Below are positions 18,705 through 27,888 of a stretch of 64,000 nt of DNA, piece after piece (positions within the stretch are counted from its first letter, which is position 1; every line of letters starts with the position of its first letter). The DNA is from Methanobacterium_D oryzae. GTDB taxonomy: Archaea; Methanobacteriota; Methanobacteria; Methanobacteriales; Methanobacteriaceae. A model generated the notes under the pieces. It was not told the DNA's origin. It made no database searches and worked only from the letters and a program-made list of their open reading frames with translations. Both the position numbers and the translations under genes were made by a program. The DNA lies in the NCBI RefSeq assembly GCF_050433505.1, contig NZ_JBNPXC010000001.1:1-64000 (forward strand). Direction: 5' to 3'.

Positions 18705-18959
18705 TTAGATGAATCCCAGAAATTGTGCAATTAGTAATGCTACAACCCCAAATACTCCTCCAAATCCAGTAACTAAAATCGTCAATATATTTATTGGAAT
18801 ATTGACATATGGGAATAAATTTACCAGGAAAAGTAAAATCCATCCAAAGATTGCATGAAGAAGTATTCTTAAAAGTAATCCTCCTATTTTAACTAAAATT
18901 ACAATTCCAATTATTAAAAAAATTATAAGTATAGCGATACCAATGAGATCCAGAGCCAT
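18705..18959 (-). CDS. BofA-like (sigma-K processing inhibitor family) membrane protein
   Basis: An 84-residue protein made of two or three hydrophobic segments, with the family features GWILLFLVNLFP in the middle and GVFGVVALLIAQFLGF at the C-terminus. In Bacillus, BofA inhibits an intramembrane protease during sporulation; archaea do not sporulate and the role of these homologues is unknown. The start has CGTGATAAA just ahead. The protein may regulate a membrane protease, but nothing in the neighbourhood shows which. Confidence 0.8.
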   Translation of the reverse strand: MALDLIGIAILIIFLIIGIVILVKIGGLLLRILLHAIFGWILLFLVNLFPYVNIPINILTILVTGFGGVFGVVALLIAQFLGFI

Positions 18960-19021
18960 TTTATCACGGTTTTATTATTTGTAGAAACTGATTAATAATT
19001 TTTATGAATTTTATCATAATA

Positions 19022-19067
19022 CTATAAAATAAAAATAAATAATTAAAAAGGAATTCTATTCCTTTTT
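19022..19067 (-). terminator. Hairpin terminator overlapping the argG stop codon
   Basis: On the minus strand AAAAAGGAAT (19067-19058) pairs perfectly with ATTCCTTTTT (19054-19045) around a 3-base loop, and a T-rich tract follows. The TAG stop of argG (19058-19056) is inside the hairpin. Confidence 0.65.
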
Positions 19068-20237
19068 ACAAATCTTATTGTATGATGCAGCTTGAATACC
19101 GTAATTTTTAACCATTCCGGTCATTTCACGCTGATCCATACCTTTATCTTCAAATGAAACTGTTTCTTCATTGTATAGGCTGTAAGGAGATTCTCTTCCA
19201 AGTATTCTGAGATTTCCTTTATGTAGCTTAACTTTTACAGTTCCAGTTACTCTTCTTTGCATATTATCAACAAGAGCATCTAAGTCTTCTCTTAAAGGAT
19301 CATGCCATAAACCATTGTAGATTAGCTCAGAGTAAACTTCAGATACATGAGCTGCAAATTTAAGTTCACTTCTTGTTAAAGTAAGCTGTTCAAGTGATTT
19401 ATGAGCTGTTATAAGTAAAATTGCCCCAGGTACTTCGTAGTTTTCCCTTGATTTTAATCCAATTATTCTGTCTTCAATTATATCAATTCTACCAATACCA
19501 TTTGTACCAGCAATTTCATTGCATTTTTTAATTAAATCCAGTGCACCCATTTTTTTATTATCCAAAGCTACAGGAACACCATTTTCAAATTTAATCTCTA
19601 AAATTTGTGCTTCATCCGGTGCTTCCTCTGTTGAGTTTGTCCATTCAAAAGCTTCTTCTGGAGTTTCAACCATAGGGTTTTCTAAGATATCTCCCTCAAT
19701 GGATCTTCCCCATACGTTTTCATCAATACTGTACTGCTTATCAGAAGGAAGCGGAATGTTATGCCCTTCTGCATATTTAATTTCTTCACTTCTAGTTAGG
19801 TTTAAGTCTCTTATTGGGGCAATTACGTCCATATTGGACATTGCTCTTATTATGGTTTCGAATCTGAATTGATCATTACCTTTACCTGTGCATCCATGAG
19901 CAATTGCATCTGCACCTTCTTTTTTAGCAAGTTCAACTATTTTCATTGCAATTAAAGGCCTTGCAAGTGCTGTACTTAATGGATAACCTTCATAAAGAGC
20001 GTTAGCTTTAATGGCCCTTGATATAAATTCCTCTGCAAATTCATCCTTTGCATCTATTGTATAATGTTTTAGTGAACCTATTTTATCTGCAGCCGCTGCT
20101 GGTCTTTCTATTTCTTCTTCTGGCTGCCCTACATCTACACAGGCAGTTATAACTTCCATGTCATAATTTTCTTCTAGTAATTTAATGCATACTGAGGTGT
20201 CTAAGCCTCCGCTGAATGCGAGAACCACTTTCTTCAT
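19056..20237 (-). CDS. argG: Argininosuccinate synthase
   Basis: A 393-residue enzyme that joins citrulline and aspartate with ATP in arginine biosynthesis. The ATP-binding P-loop motif AFSGGLDTSVC is at residues 8-18, and the substrate loops AHGCTGKGNDQFRFE and the C-terminal ESPYSLY follow at their normal positions. Length is normal for the family. The ATG has AGGTGAAAT upstream. It stands alone, with a strong terminator hairpin at its end. Confidence 0.97.
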   Translation of the reverse strand: MKKVVLAFSGGLDTSVCIKLLEENYDMEVITACVDVGQPEEEIERPAAAADKIGSLKHYTIDAKDEFAEEFISRAIKANALYEGYPLSTALARPLIAMKIVELAKKEGADAIAHGCTGKGNDQFRFETIIRAMSNMDVIAPIRDLNLTRSEEIKYAEGHNIPLPSDKQYSIDENVWGRSIEGDILENPMVETPEEAFEWTNSTEEAPDEAQILEIKFENGVPVALDNKKMGALDLIKKCNEIAGTNGIGRIDIIEDRIIGLKSRENYEVPGAILLITAHKSLEQLTLTRSELKFAAHVSEVYSELIYNGLWHDPLREDLDALVDNMQRRVTGTVKVKLHKGNLRILGRESPYSLYNEETVSFEDKGMDQREMTGMVKNYGIQAASYNKICKKE

Positions 20238-20320
20238 TATTTCACCTTGATTATTTATATGAGTCTATAAAGAATATAAGATAAGTATAGAAATTTATCA
20301 ATTTAAACTTGGTGGAAGCA

Positions 20321-21043
20321 GTGCCCCTCAAAGAAAATATACGGATCATTTCCAATGAAACCAAAGGCGAAATTGAAAAAAATGCCATATTAATGAATTA
20401 TATTTATAGAAATAACATTACAGATGATTTAGTTCATGCAGGGAAATTAGGTACTCCTCTTTTAAAAATAGGCTATGGGACTCCTAAAATAATGATTACA
20501 GCAGGGATACATGGGAATGAATTACCTCCCCAGATAGCTGCAATCAGAGTTATAGATAATTTATTAGATAAAGAGATGAATGGAACTCTTTATGTAATAC
20601 CGTTTGCTGTACCTCATGCGACTATGGAAAATTCAAGGAGATTTAAGGGAATAGACATGAATAGAGCTGCTTCTAAAGGAGGATTTATATCAAACAGTAT
20701 AATAAATACTATTAAATCTCTTAAAATAAGTGCAGTTGGAGATTTTCATTCTACAAAACCTGGAAGTAATCCTGGTATTCAAAGTGTTTTTTGCTCTAAA
20801 AAGCCATGTTATGAAAGTTATTTAATGGCAGAGCACATAACTGAAAATACTTCATCAAAAATGATTGTTCATGAGGAAGCAGGAAGAGTATACAACGGGG
20901 CGCTTGAGGATGAATGTAATCTTGAAGGAATTCCTGCTGTAACTTGTGAAGTTGTGTCAAGAAATGGTGTAGTTGACCCTAAAAGTCCAGAGAAGTCTTA
21001 TCTTCAGATGATGTATTATTTAGATTATTTTAATATTATTTAG
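20321..21043 (+). CDS. DUF2119 family protein (aspartoacylase/deacylase-like)
   Basis: A protein of about 240 residues conserved in methanogens. The segment ITAGIHGNELPPQIAAIRV resembles the Zn-binding GxHGNE motif of succinylglutamate desuccinylase/aspartoacylase and M14-like enzymes; DFHSTKPG in the middle and CEVVS near the end also fit that fold. It is likely a zinc hydrolase of unknown substrate. Start is uncertain: GTG at 20321 has GGTGG five bases ahead, while TTG 20309 and GTG 20312 are in-frame alternatives. Confidence 0.8.
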   Translation: MPLKENIRIISNETKGEIEKNAILMNYIYRNNITDDLVHAGKLGTPLLKIGYGTPKIMITAGIHGNELPPQIAAIRVIDNLLDKEMNGTLYVIPFAVPHATMENSRRFKGIDMNRAASKGGFISNSIINTIKSLKISAVGDFHSTKPGSNPGIQSVFCSKKPCYESYLMAEHITENTSSKMIVHEEAGRVYNGALEDECNLEGIPAVTCEVVSRNGVVDPKSPEKSYLQMMYYLDYFNII

Positions 21044-21110
21044 AGCCAATCTTAATGATTTATACTAAATTAACGATATATTATTTTTCAAGTTTTACTA
21101 ATGTGATAAT

Positions 21111-21791
21111 ATGCCCTCTTATAAAAAACATGCCTTATTCGCATTGATTATAGCCCTACCTTTCTTTCAAGATGCTTTTTATCTTTCACTTGCAGTAATT
21201 GGAGCTTCTATTATTGATATGGATCATCATGTAAAGAAAAATAATCTTATTATAATGGCTGTTTTTGGAATATTAATATCCCTTATACTATATATCCTAC
21301 AAATTCCATTTTTAATAGGAATTTCCCTAATTGGAATGGTTTTAATTTTTCATTTATCCAAACATAGAGGATTCAGTCATTCATTATGTGGAGCATTTGT
21401 TTTATCGTTTCTATTATCCTTTTTTGTTTTAGGATTTTATAACCTATTTAATGGATTTAATATTGATAGCAGAATTCTCACAATAACCATATCCTTTATT
21501 TTAGGAATTATAGTCTTGAATAAGAAGATATTATTACCATTCATTATTCTTACATCCCTTGGCATAATTATCGCCCCAACTTCAAATTTGAGTTTTTATT
21601 ATACATTTTTAGCAATATTAGCGGGTTCTTTAAGTCATATGTTACTTGATCTTTTTACTCCAAGAGGAATAGAATTATTAAATCCATTATCTTCAAGAAA
21701 ATTTAAAAAAGGTTTTGGAAGTGTATTGTTTATTTTATGGGCATTTTCAGCATTTATTTTTATTTTTGGGTATGGAAATATAATAATTTAA
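21111..21791 (+). CDS. DUF457 membrane-bound metal-dependent hydrolase (second copy)
   Basis: A 226-residue polytopic membrane protein. The DUF457 motifs are IDMDHHVKK near residue 40, LSKHRGFSHSLCGA near residue 85 and LSHMLLDLFTPRGIELLNP near residue 185. It is distantly related to the gene at 3520-4461 but lacks that protein's soluble C-terminal domain. The ATG has GTGATAAT upstream. Function of the family is unknown. Confidence 0.85.
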   Translation: MPSYKKHALFALIIALPFFQDAFYLSLAVIGASIIDMDHHVKKNNLIIMAVFGILISLILYILQIPFLIGISLIGMVLIFHLSKHRGFSHSLCGAFVLSFLLSFFVLGFYNLFNGFNIDSRILTITISFILGIIVLNKKILLPFIILTSLGIIIAPTSNLSFYYTFLAILAGSLSHMLLDLFTPRGIELLNPLSSRKFKKGFGSVLFILWAFSAFIFIFGYGNIII

Positions 21792-21867
21792 TTCGCCAGT
21801 AATTTATAAGAATGATTTATGATTTAGTATTACAATATATGGCACAATATCCCCTTTAAGAAAAAAG

Positions 21868-22014
21868 AGGTAAATTTATATATCATGTTTTATCATTATA
21901 ATTACATGTTTCATGGTTAGATTTCCAAGGTGATTTATGATTTTTCACTCATTAACCATGGTAATTAAATAATTTAAAAATTATATTGTTTGCAATAATT
22001 AGAGAGGTTAATCC
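21868..22014 (+). promoter_or_regulatory. Promoter and long leader of the ehb operon
   Basis: The TATA box TTTATATAT is at 21875-21883, so transcription should begin near 21903-21908, about 105 bases before ehbA. That is long for a methanogen leader. Between TATA and start site lies a direct repeat CATGTTTYAT at 21884-21893 and 21905-21914, 21 bases (two helical turns) apart. Further down, CATGGTTA (21912-21919) and TAACCATG (21953-21960) form an inverted repeat. The leader also holds a 12-codon open frame at 21937-21972 with AAGGTGAT ahead. Confidence 0.5.
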
Positions 22015-22329
22015 ATGAATATTCTATTTAAAACATTTTATGCAATAGCATATTTCATTGTACTCATTATAGAAATAATAAAAGCCACTTTTGATGTGGC
22101 ACAGCGAACCATAAATGGAAAAGTCGAGCCTGTAATAGTTGAAATTGATACTGAGCTTAAAAGACCAATTTCTCAAGTTATACTTGCAAACAGCATAACT
22201 CTAACCCCAGGTACACTTTCAATTGATGTAGATACTGAAAACTGCATAATAAAAGTAGCAACAATTGTTCCAAGAGCAAAAGAAGATGTAATACCCTTTG
22301 AACCATATATTAAGGGATGGCTAGAGTAG
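22015..22329 (+). CDS. ehbA: Energy-converting hydrogenase B subunit A
   Basis: A 104-residue membrane subunit of the MnhE/MrpE type, first gene of the 16-gene Ehb operon. One or two N-terminal helices (residues 4-28) precede a short soluble domain with the family segment LANSITLTPGTLSIDVD. Ehb is a membrane [NiFe] hydrogenase complex that uses the ion gradient to reduce ferredoxin with H2 for CO2 fixation. The Mrp-like subunits belong to its ion-translocating arm. GAGAGGTTAAT precedes the start. Confidence 0.93.
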   Translation: MNILFKTFYAIAYFIVLIIEIIKATFDVAQRTINGKVEPVIVEIDTELKRPISQVILANSITLTPGTLSIDVDTENCIIKVATIVPRAKEDVIPFEPYIKGWLE

Positions 22330-22355
22330 ATAACAACAAATCACAAGGTGTTTAA

Positions 22356-22616
22356 ATGGATATACTACTGATATCTGAATATATATTATTAGCAGCGCTG
22401 GCATTTTATTCAATTGCTACAATAAGAATTGCAACCAGGAAAACCATCTCCATGGGAATTGTAGGATTACTTGGTTTAAGTGCTGCAGTAGCAACAATAT
22501 TAATTTTAGTTAAATATATTTATGGAATAGCTTTTTGTAGTGATATAGCTTTAGCACTGGTTATTTTAGGTCCAATTGGTACTATAGCATTTTCAAAGGT
22601 CATACGAGGATGGTAA
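22356..22616 (+). CDS. ehbB: Energy-converting hydrogenase B subunit B
   Basis: An 86-residue protein with three membrane helices, similar to MnhF/MrpF: the central IATRKTISMGIVGLLGLSA and the C-terminal LALVILGPIGTIAFSK. It is part of the Mrp-like membrane arm of the Ehb complex. AAGGTG precedes the ATG. It is followed by ehbC after a single base. Confidence 0.9.
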   Translation: MDILLISEYILLAALAFYSIATIRIATRKTISMGIVGLLGLSAAVATILILVKYIYGIAFCSDIALALVILGPIGTIAFSKVIRGW

Positions 22617-22617
22617 A

Positions 22618-22890
22618 ATGGATGACGTATTTACTTTGATAAAATCAGCAATTTTAATAATATCTGCAATTCTTGTAGTTCTTACAGCTATTGGACTTCT
22701 AAGATACAAAGATGATATGGAACGAATATTATACGCAAGAGTTCATATGCTTGGAGTAGCTGATATGGCCTGTATTGTAGCTTTACTTGCTCTAAATGAG
22801 CCCCTATTAGCCGTTACATATTTCTTCTTAACACCATTTGCTTCACACGCAATAGCAAACGCTTACTATTATGGGGAGGAACAAAGATGA
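22618..22890 (+). CDS. ehbC: Energy-converting hydrogenase B subunit C
   Basis: A 90-residue MnhG/MrpG-like membrane protein with two to three helices; the segment GLLRYKDDMERILYARVHMLGVAD matches the family loop. It begins one base after ehbB ends and overlaps ehbD by four bases (ATGA), a sign of translational coupling. Confidence 0.9.
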   Translation: MDDVFTLIKSAILIISAILVVLTAIGLLRYKDDMERILYARVHMLGVADMACIVALLALNEPLLAVTYFFLTPFASHAIANAYYYGEEQR

Positions 22891-23123
22891 TCGAATATAT
22901 ATTAATGATTGTAGCAGTTTTAGGAGCGATTATAGCGCTCATTCAAAGGGATCTCCTCAAAGCAGCCATATTAACAGGAATATCAGGGGCTGCAATTGCT
23001 TTCCTTTTCCAATTTTTATTGGCACCAGATGTGGCCTTAACACAAGCAATAGTAGGTACTGCTATAATACCCGTATTCATTGCTTTAGCAGTTAAAAAGA
23101 CACGACGAATGGAGGAAGACTAA
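22887..23123 (+). CDS. ehbD: Energy-converting hydrogenase B subunit D
   Basis: A 78-residue subunit of the DUF4040/MbhD type with three hydrophobic segments; QRDLLKAAILTGISGAAIAFLF and LAPDVALTQAIVGTAI are the conserved parts. It corresponds to a part of MrpA/MrpB split into a small protein. Overlaps the end of ehbC. Confidence 0.9.
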   Translation: MIEYILMIVAVLGAIIALIQRDLLKAAILTGISGAAIAFLFQFLLAPDVALTQAIVGTAIIPVFIALAVKKTRRMEED

Positions 23124-23156
23124 AATAGATTTCAAATCTATAGATGAGGGATTATC

Positions 23157-23561
23157 ATGATTATAGACTCACAACTGGCATCGTTCTTCACAGCAGCAGC
23201 ATTAATAATAATAGGAATTTATGGTGCATTATTCCTGGATAATTTAATTAAAAAAATAATTGGTCTAGCCTTTATTGCAGACGGAGTCAACCTATTCATA
23301 ATTACAATGGGATATAAAGCAGGTGGAATAGTTTATATATTCCTACCAGGAATGGCTACAGACTGGTTTGCCCAAAACGCTTCTTATCCATTACCATTTG
23401 CACTAGTACTCACCAGTATTGTCATAGGTGCAAGTACACTTGCAGTAATGCTTGCGTTAATTATAGTACTATATAAAAAATATGGTTCTATAAAAGCATC
23501 CAAGATTCTTGGAGAAAAAGAAAATCAAGAAACAAAATCAGTTAAAGGTGATAACTTATGA
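23157..23561 (+). CDS. ehbE: Energy-converting hydrogenase B subunit E (NuoK/MnhC-like)
   Basis: A 134-residue protein with three membrane helices resembling NuoK/MrpC: GLAFIADGVNLFIITMGYKAGG carries the usual loop, and LALVLTSIVIGASTLAVMLALII contains the conserved TAIVIG-like helix. It is part of the ion-translocating arm. It overlaps the start of ehbF by four bases. Confidence 0.92.
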   Translation: MIIDSQLASFFTAAALIIIGIYGALFLDNLIKKIIGLAFIADGVNLFIITMGYKAGGIVYIFLPGMATDWFAQNASYPLPFALVLTSIVIGASTLAVMLALIIVLYKKYGSIKASKILGEKENQETKSVKGDNL

Positions 23562-25054
23562 ATCCACTGATTGCATTAATGGTAATTATTCCAATAGCCT
23601 GCGCATTGCTTTTAAACCTTTTTCATACAAAGGATAAAACCGTTAAAATACTAGCAATAGTTGTAGCATTAGTTTTACCAATTATACCTTTATTTGCAAA
23701 TTATGGTCTTCATTACTTCGGTGCTTATAGTACATTAGCTCAAAGTCCACAATTAGCACAATGGGTACCATCTTCCATTACTAGCACAGCTTTAAACACA
23801 TTTCATATGGGTATAGTATATTCATTCACCAGTACACAGCAAATTTTCATAGTTGTACTTGGAATAATAGCGCTTTTAGCAATATTAACCTCCTTAAGTG
23901 AGACAAAAAAGCCTTCAGGAGTATATGCATTTCTCATGTTCATGGGAGTTGCTTCAATGTCTGCTATTATTCTAACAGATGATATATTCAATTTATATGT
24001 CTTCTTTGAAATTATTGCTATAGTTCAAGTAGGAATTGTAGTTGCTTCTAAAGTTAAAGGAAGCATGGAAGCTGCCTTAAAATATATGATTATAGGAAGT
24101 ATTGCATCCCCTCTTCTTTTGCTGGGAATAGCATTGCTTCTTGGAGTTACAGGTAATGTTAACATAACTGATATAGCTTATTCAATTAAAATTGGCCTTG
24201 TAAACCCACAGAGTCCAGTATTACTTATGTCATGTGCTCTTATATTATTTGGATGGCTATATGCAGCAGGATTACCCCCATTCCATACTATAAAATCAGA
24301 AATATATAGCAGAGCACTCCCACATGGTGCTGCATTGCTTCAAGCATTTTCAGTATTTACATTAGCAGCACTGGGAATTGTAATATTAAGATTGTTCTCA
24401 TACCTTTCGTTTTCAAAGGTATTTATCATTGCAATATCCTTAGCAGCTATGATACTAAGCATAACCATGGCATTGATGCAAACGGATTTCAAAAGAATTA
24501 TCGGGTACCTTGCAGTTGGAGAGCTCGGATACATCGGAATAGGTATTGGTCTTGGAACAACTATGAGTATAACTGCAGGTCTTTTCCAGGCAGTAAATGA
24601 AGCCATAATAACGGCATTCCTGTTTATAGGATTTGGTACAGTCCTATACCTCACTAAAGAATCAGATATTCGAAGGCTTGGAGGGCTGATGGTACATTCA
24701 CCAAAAGTAGCTTTATTAGTACTTTTAGCTGGGTTAGCAATGGCTGGTGTACCTCCACTTAACGCTTTCCAGAGTAAATTAATGTTAATTCAGTCATCAT
24801 TAAATGCAGGAATACCAGAATTAGGTATAATAATGATACTTCTAAGTATTGTTACCTTTATGACATTTATGAAAGCGTTCTACGCAATTTACATGAGATC
24901 TAGACCAAAAGATCTTGAAATAAGTGATTCAAAAATACCGAAAGCAACCATATTTTCATTGGTTGTGTTCTTAATAATTTGTATAATATTGGGCCTGTTC
25001 CCGCAAATTGCAACCAATTATTTACAGCCCCTTGCAAATAGCTTGATAGGATAA
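23558..25054 (+). CDS. ehbF: Energy-converting hydrogenase B subunit F (antiporter-like)
   Basis: A 498-residue polytopic subunit of the NuoL/M/N and MrpD type, the presumed ion pump of the complex. Visible signs are NLYVFFEIIAIVQVGIV with the functional glutamate of helix 5, KYMIIGSIASPLLLLG, the lysine and histidine of LPPFHTIKSEIYSRALPHGAALLQ, and GELGYIGIGIG. About 14 membrane segments are expected. Translation is coupled to ehbE by overlap. Confidence 0.94.
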   Translation: MNPLIALMVIIPIACALLLNLFHTKDKTVKILAIVVALVLPIIPLFANYGLHYFGAYSTLAQSPQLAQWVPSSITSTALNTFHMGIVYSFTSTQQIFIVVLGIIALLAILTSLSETKKPSGVYAFLMFMGVASMSAIILTDDIFNLYVFFEIIAIVQVGIVVASKVKGSMEAALKYMIIGSIASPLLLLGIALLLGVTGNVNITDIAYSIKIGLVNPQSPVLLMSCALILFGWLYAAGLPPFHTIKSEIYSRALPHGAALLQAFSVFTLAALGIVILRLFSYLSFSKVFIIAISLAAMILSITMALMQTDFKRIIGYLAVGELGYIGIGIGLGTTMSITAGLFQAVNEAIITAFLFIGFGTVLYLTKESDIRRLGGLMVHSPKVALLVLLAGLAMAGVPPLNAFQSKLMLIQSSLNAGIPELGIIMILLSIVTFMTFMKAFYAIYMRSRPKDLEISDSKIPKATIFSLVVFLIICIILGLFPQIATNYLQPLANSLIG

Positions 25055-25086
25055 AAGAGGATAAAAGCATATGATAGAGGGATTAT

Positions 25087-25425
25087 ATGAGCCTTTATGA
25101 CACTATAATAAATAAACTAAAACAAATTCAAGACTATACTGAAGAAGGTGAACCTGTAACCAGTATTGCAGCTTCATCAACATTAGCAGCAGAAATAACG
25201 CTTTTATCATCCATTTTAGTTGCTGTGATTATGTTAAGATATTTCAGTAATGCTTTGATGATTATAGCTGTACTTTTAGTAGCAGCAATAGCAATTTTTG
25301 CCATGCCTTTAATGCCCAGATTTAAAAAAGAACAGAATGATTCGCTAAACAGCATGGTATTTTATATAATATTGGCACTTGGAATTATCACAACACTTTT
25401 CTATTGGGGGAGTTTAAATGTCTGA
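25087..25425 (+). CDS. ehbG: Energy-converting hydrogenase B subunit G
   Basis: A 112-residue protein with a soluble N-terminal 30 residues and three hydrophobic segments. I recognise it mainly by position between the antiporter-like ehbF and ehbH. It overlaps ehbH by eight bases. No catalytic motif is visible. Confidence 0.85.
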   Translation: MSLYDTIINKLKQIQDYTEEGEPVTSIAASSTLAAEITLLSSILVAVIMLRYFSNALMIIAVLLVAAIAIFAMPLMPRFKKEQNDSLNSMVFYIILALGIITTLFYWGSLNV

Positions 25426-25702
25426 AGGAATAAGAAATCTTATTGCCAGTATAGCTCTGGCTTTATTCGCTGTTACATTGTTTCAAGCAATAATTGGATT
25501 TGATCAATTGCTTACTCCAGGTATTAGTCAGGTTTATAATTGGATAGGCCCCCACATAGCACCAAATGCCGTTACAAATGTTGTATTTGATTGGAGAGGT
25601 TACGATACCCTTGGAGAAGCACTTATACTAGTAACTGCAGTAGTTGTTACTCTTCTAGTGTTTGGAAGAGGAATGGTAGACATTGGAGGGGATGAAGAAT
25701 GA
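25418..25702 (+). CDS. ehbH: Energy-converting hydrogenase B subunit H
   Basis: A 94-residue subunit of the MbhE/MnhB-N type: an N-terminal helix, an external loop ending NVVFDWRGYDTLGEALILVTAVVVTLLVFGR, which is the conserved family segment, and a second helix. It overlaps both neighbours. Confidence 0.9.
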   Translation: MSEGIRNLIASIALALFAVTLFQAIIGFDQLLTPGISQVYNWIGPHIAPNAVTNVVFDWRGYDTLGEALILVTAVVVTLLVFGRGMVDIGGDEE

Positions 25703-26169
25703 GTATAATCCTTAGATTATTTGTATACCCTATTTCATTTATAATAATTTGTTTAGGGATAAATACAATCCTTGGAGGACATATAACTCCTGGAGGAGGT
25801 TTTCAGGGAGGTGCAATGATAGCGGGAGGATTAATATTCTGTATCATTGTGTACGGACTTGAAAAAAGCCCTTTTAAACTTACACACAACTTTTTAGCAG
25901 GAATGGAAAGCGCTGGAGCTCTAGGTTATGTATTCCTAGGGCTTGCAGGACTATTTACATCAGGATTTTTCCTTTATAATTTAGGAGTTGATCTCTATGG
26001 CATAGTTCCTTCTGCGATACAAAATGTATTTAATTACCCAGATCCAACAAGCGCGGGAATTATACCTTATCTTAACTATGTAGTTGGTATAAAAGTTTTA
26101 GTGGGTCTAAGTGCCGTTGTAATAGCTTTCTTAGAAAGTGACAAAATTCTTGGAGAGAGTGAAGAATGA
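25699..26169 (+). CDS. ehbI: Energy-converting hydrogenase B subunit I (MnhB-like)
   Basis: A 156-residue MrpB/MnhB-like membrane protein with about four helices. The segment GGHITPGGGFQGGAMIAGG is the hallmark of the family. It overlaps ehbH and ehbJ by four bases each, so translation of this block is coupled. Confidence 0.93.
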   Translation: MSIILRLFVYPISFIIICLGINTILGGHITPGGGFQGGAMIAGGLIFCIIVYGLEKSPFKLTHNFLAGMESAGALGYVFLGLAGLFTSGFFLYNLGVDLYGIVPSAIQNVFNYPDPTSAGIIPYLNYVVGIKVLVGLSAVVIAFLESDKILGESEE

Positions 26170-26414
26170 TTTTCTATATTGGTCCAGTAGTACTGGGATT
26201 CTTACTAGGGTTTATACTGGGAACTCGAATTAAACCAGTTCCAGAAAGCAAATTGAAATTTGGTGCAGAAGTTTATGCAATAGTACTAATTACTGCAATT
26301 ATAGTTGCATATTTCATAGGAGCTTTCCCTTATTATCAAGACGTCCCCCTCGCAGTTGGATTTGTATCAGGAATTTTAGGTTTAATAGTAGGTAAAATAA
26401 CACTTGGAAGGTAA
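26166..26414 (+). CDS. ehbJ: Energy-converting hydrogenase B subunit J
   Basis: An 82-residue hydrophobic protein with three likely helices and a short loop GTRIKPVPESKLKFGAEVY. Identified by operon position and hydrophobic pattern. It closes the membrane-arm block; 115 bases separate it from ehbK. Confidence 0.85.
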   Translation: MIFYIGPVVLGFLLGFILGTRIKPVPESKLKFGAEVYAIVLITAIIVAYFIGAFPYYQDVPLAVGFVSGILGLIVGKITLGR

Positions 26415-26529
26415 AAAATTATACTAATCTAATAAAATGTAATAAAATCTAAAAAAAAATAATTTGAAGTTATCGAAAGTGTAGTGAGTACACATCAAGA
26501 ATAAGCAAAAATATCAGAGGACAAAAATC

Positions 26530-27888
26530 ATGTTTTTATCAACCAAAAAATGCGAAGGCATCGGAGAATGTATCAAAGAATGCCCAACAGGAGCAATAAG
26601 GCTAATAGAAGGCAAACCATTTAGTTGCATTACATGTGGTGCTTGTGCAGAGGCATGTCCAAACAGAGCTATATTTAAAAATAAATATGGAGGCTTTGTC
26701 GTTGATAGAGCCAAATGTAATGCTTGTGGAGTTTGTGAGTTAACATGTCCTGTAAATAACATTACTATCGAAGGAGACATGGTAAAAGGAATATGTTCCA
26801 GATGTGGAATATGTGTAGATACATGCCCAATTGATGCTAGAATAGATGCTTATGATGTTATAGAAGACAGGCAGCTTAAATTCCTTGAATCTTTAAATTT
26901 AACCAATCCTCCAGAAGTAAGAATTAAGAAAGTTGATGAAATAGCGAACAGAGTTAACGTGCTTACAGATACTGAAAAATGTACTCTGTGTGGAAGATGT
27001 GAATATTACTGCCCAACTGATGCCATAATTGTTGATACTGATTCAGGTGTATGTACAGAATGTAGAGTTTGTGAAGATGTATGTCCAGCAGAAGCCATAT
27101 CTGATACAACTATTGATGAAGAAAAATGTACTTTATGCCTTAAATGTGTTAAAGAGTGCCCTAATAAAGCCATATCTGTTGATGATTTTAAAATAAAGAT
27201 AAATAAACCAGAAGAAGGGCATGAAATAGAAGGGAACATTATTTCATGCTTAAATTGCGGTTTATGTGCTGAAGCATGCGAATTAGGTGCACTGAAAAGA
27301 GTAGATGGTAAAATACGATATGATCCTTCGCTTTGTGAAGAATGCACTGCCATGAAATGTCTTGATGTATGTCCTGTAGGAACATTAAGAGAATCAGAAG
27401 AGGATGAACGTAGGATTAAAGGATACTGTGTTTCATGTGGAAGATGTGTAAAAGCTTGTGATTTAAATGAAGCTAGAAGCTTTAAAAATGTTACATGGAA
27501 TGGAAAAATATCCGAAGATTGTATTTCATGCGGAATATGTGCAGAACTATGTCCAAAAGGTGCCATAACTCTTAAAAGAGGAAGTATTAATGTAGATCTT
27601 GAAAAATGTGCACTATGCGAAAAATGTGCAATTCACTGCCCGCAAGATGCAATTCCAACAACCACCATGAGAAAAAAATCTATTAGAGATGGATTTGTAT
27701 TTGTAGAAAATAAGTTATGTATGAATTGTAAACTTTGTATGAAAACCTGCCCAGAGGAAGCTATTTTTGAAGATGAAAAGGGCAGACTTACTGTAGATGA
27801 TTCAAAGTGTATATACTGCGGTGCATGTAATAACGTATGTCCTGCAAGGGCAATATTATTTGAAAGGGAATTCGAGGTAGCAAGATGA
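26530..27888 (+). CDS. ehbK: Energy-converting hydrogenase B subunit K, polyferredoxin
   Basis: A 452-residue polyferredoxin. I count fourteen four-cysteine units of the CxxCxxC...CP kind, from CEGIGECIKECP at the N-terminus to CIYCGACNNVCP at the C-terminus, so it could hold up to fourteen [4Fe-4S] clusters; the eighth and tenth end CE and CD rather than CP. It should conduct electrons between the hydrogenase module and soluble partners. It is cytoplasmic, attached to the complex. It overlaps ehbL by four bases. Confidence 0.95.
   Translation: MFLSTKKCEGIGECIKECPTGAIRLIEGKPFSCITCGACAEACPNRAIFKNKYGGFVVDRAKCNACGVCELTCPVNNITIEGDMVKGICSRCGICVDTCPIDARIDAYDVIEDRQLKFLESLNLTNPPEVRIKKVDEIANRVNVLTDTEKCTLCGRCEYYCPTDAIIVDTDSGVCTECRVCEDVCPAEAISDTTIDEEKCTLCLKCVKECPNKAISVDDFKIKINKPEEGHEIEGNIISCLNCGLCAEACELGALKRVDGKIRYDPSLCEECTAMKCLDVCPVGTLRESEEDERRIKGYCVSCGRCVKACDLNEARSFKNVTWNGKISEDCISCGICAELCPKGAITLKRGSINVDLEKCALCEKCAIHCPQDAIPTTTMRKKSIRDGFVFVENKLCMNCKLCMKTCPEEAIFEDEKGRLTVDDSKCIYCGACNNVCPARAILFEREFEVAR

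Noticed and set aside
21841..21866. Hairpin CCCCTTT/AAAGAGG upstream of ehb as terminator of the DUF457 gene
   Set aside because: One mismatch in a short stem and no T-run after it; probably chance.
26530..27888. Long antisense open frames across the polyferredoxin gene
   Set aside because: They arise from the biased codons of the cysteine-rich plus-strand gene; they have no ribosome binding sites or recognisable domains.
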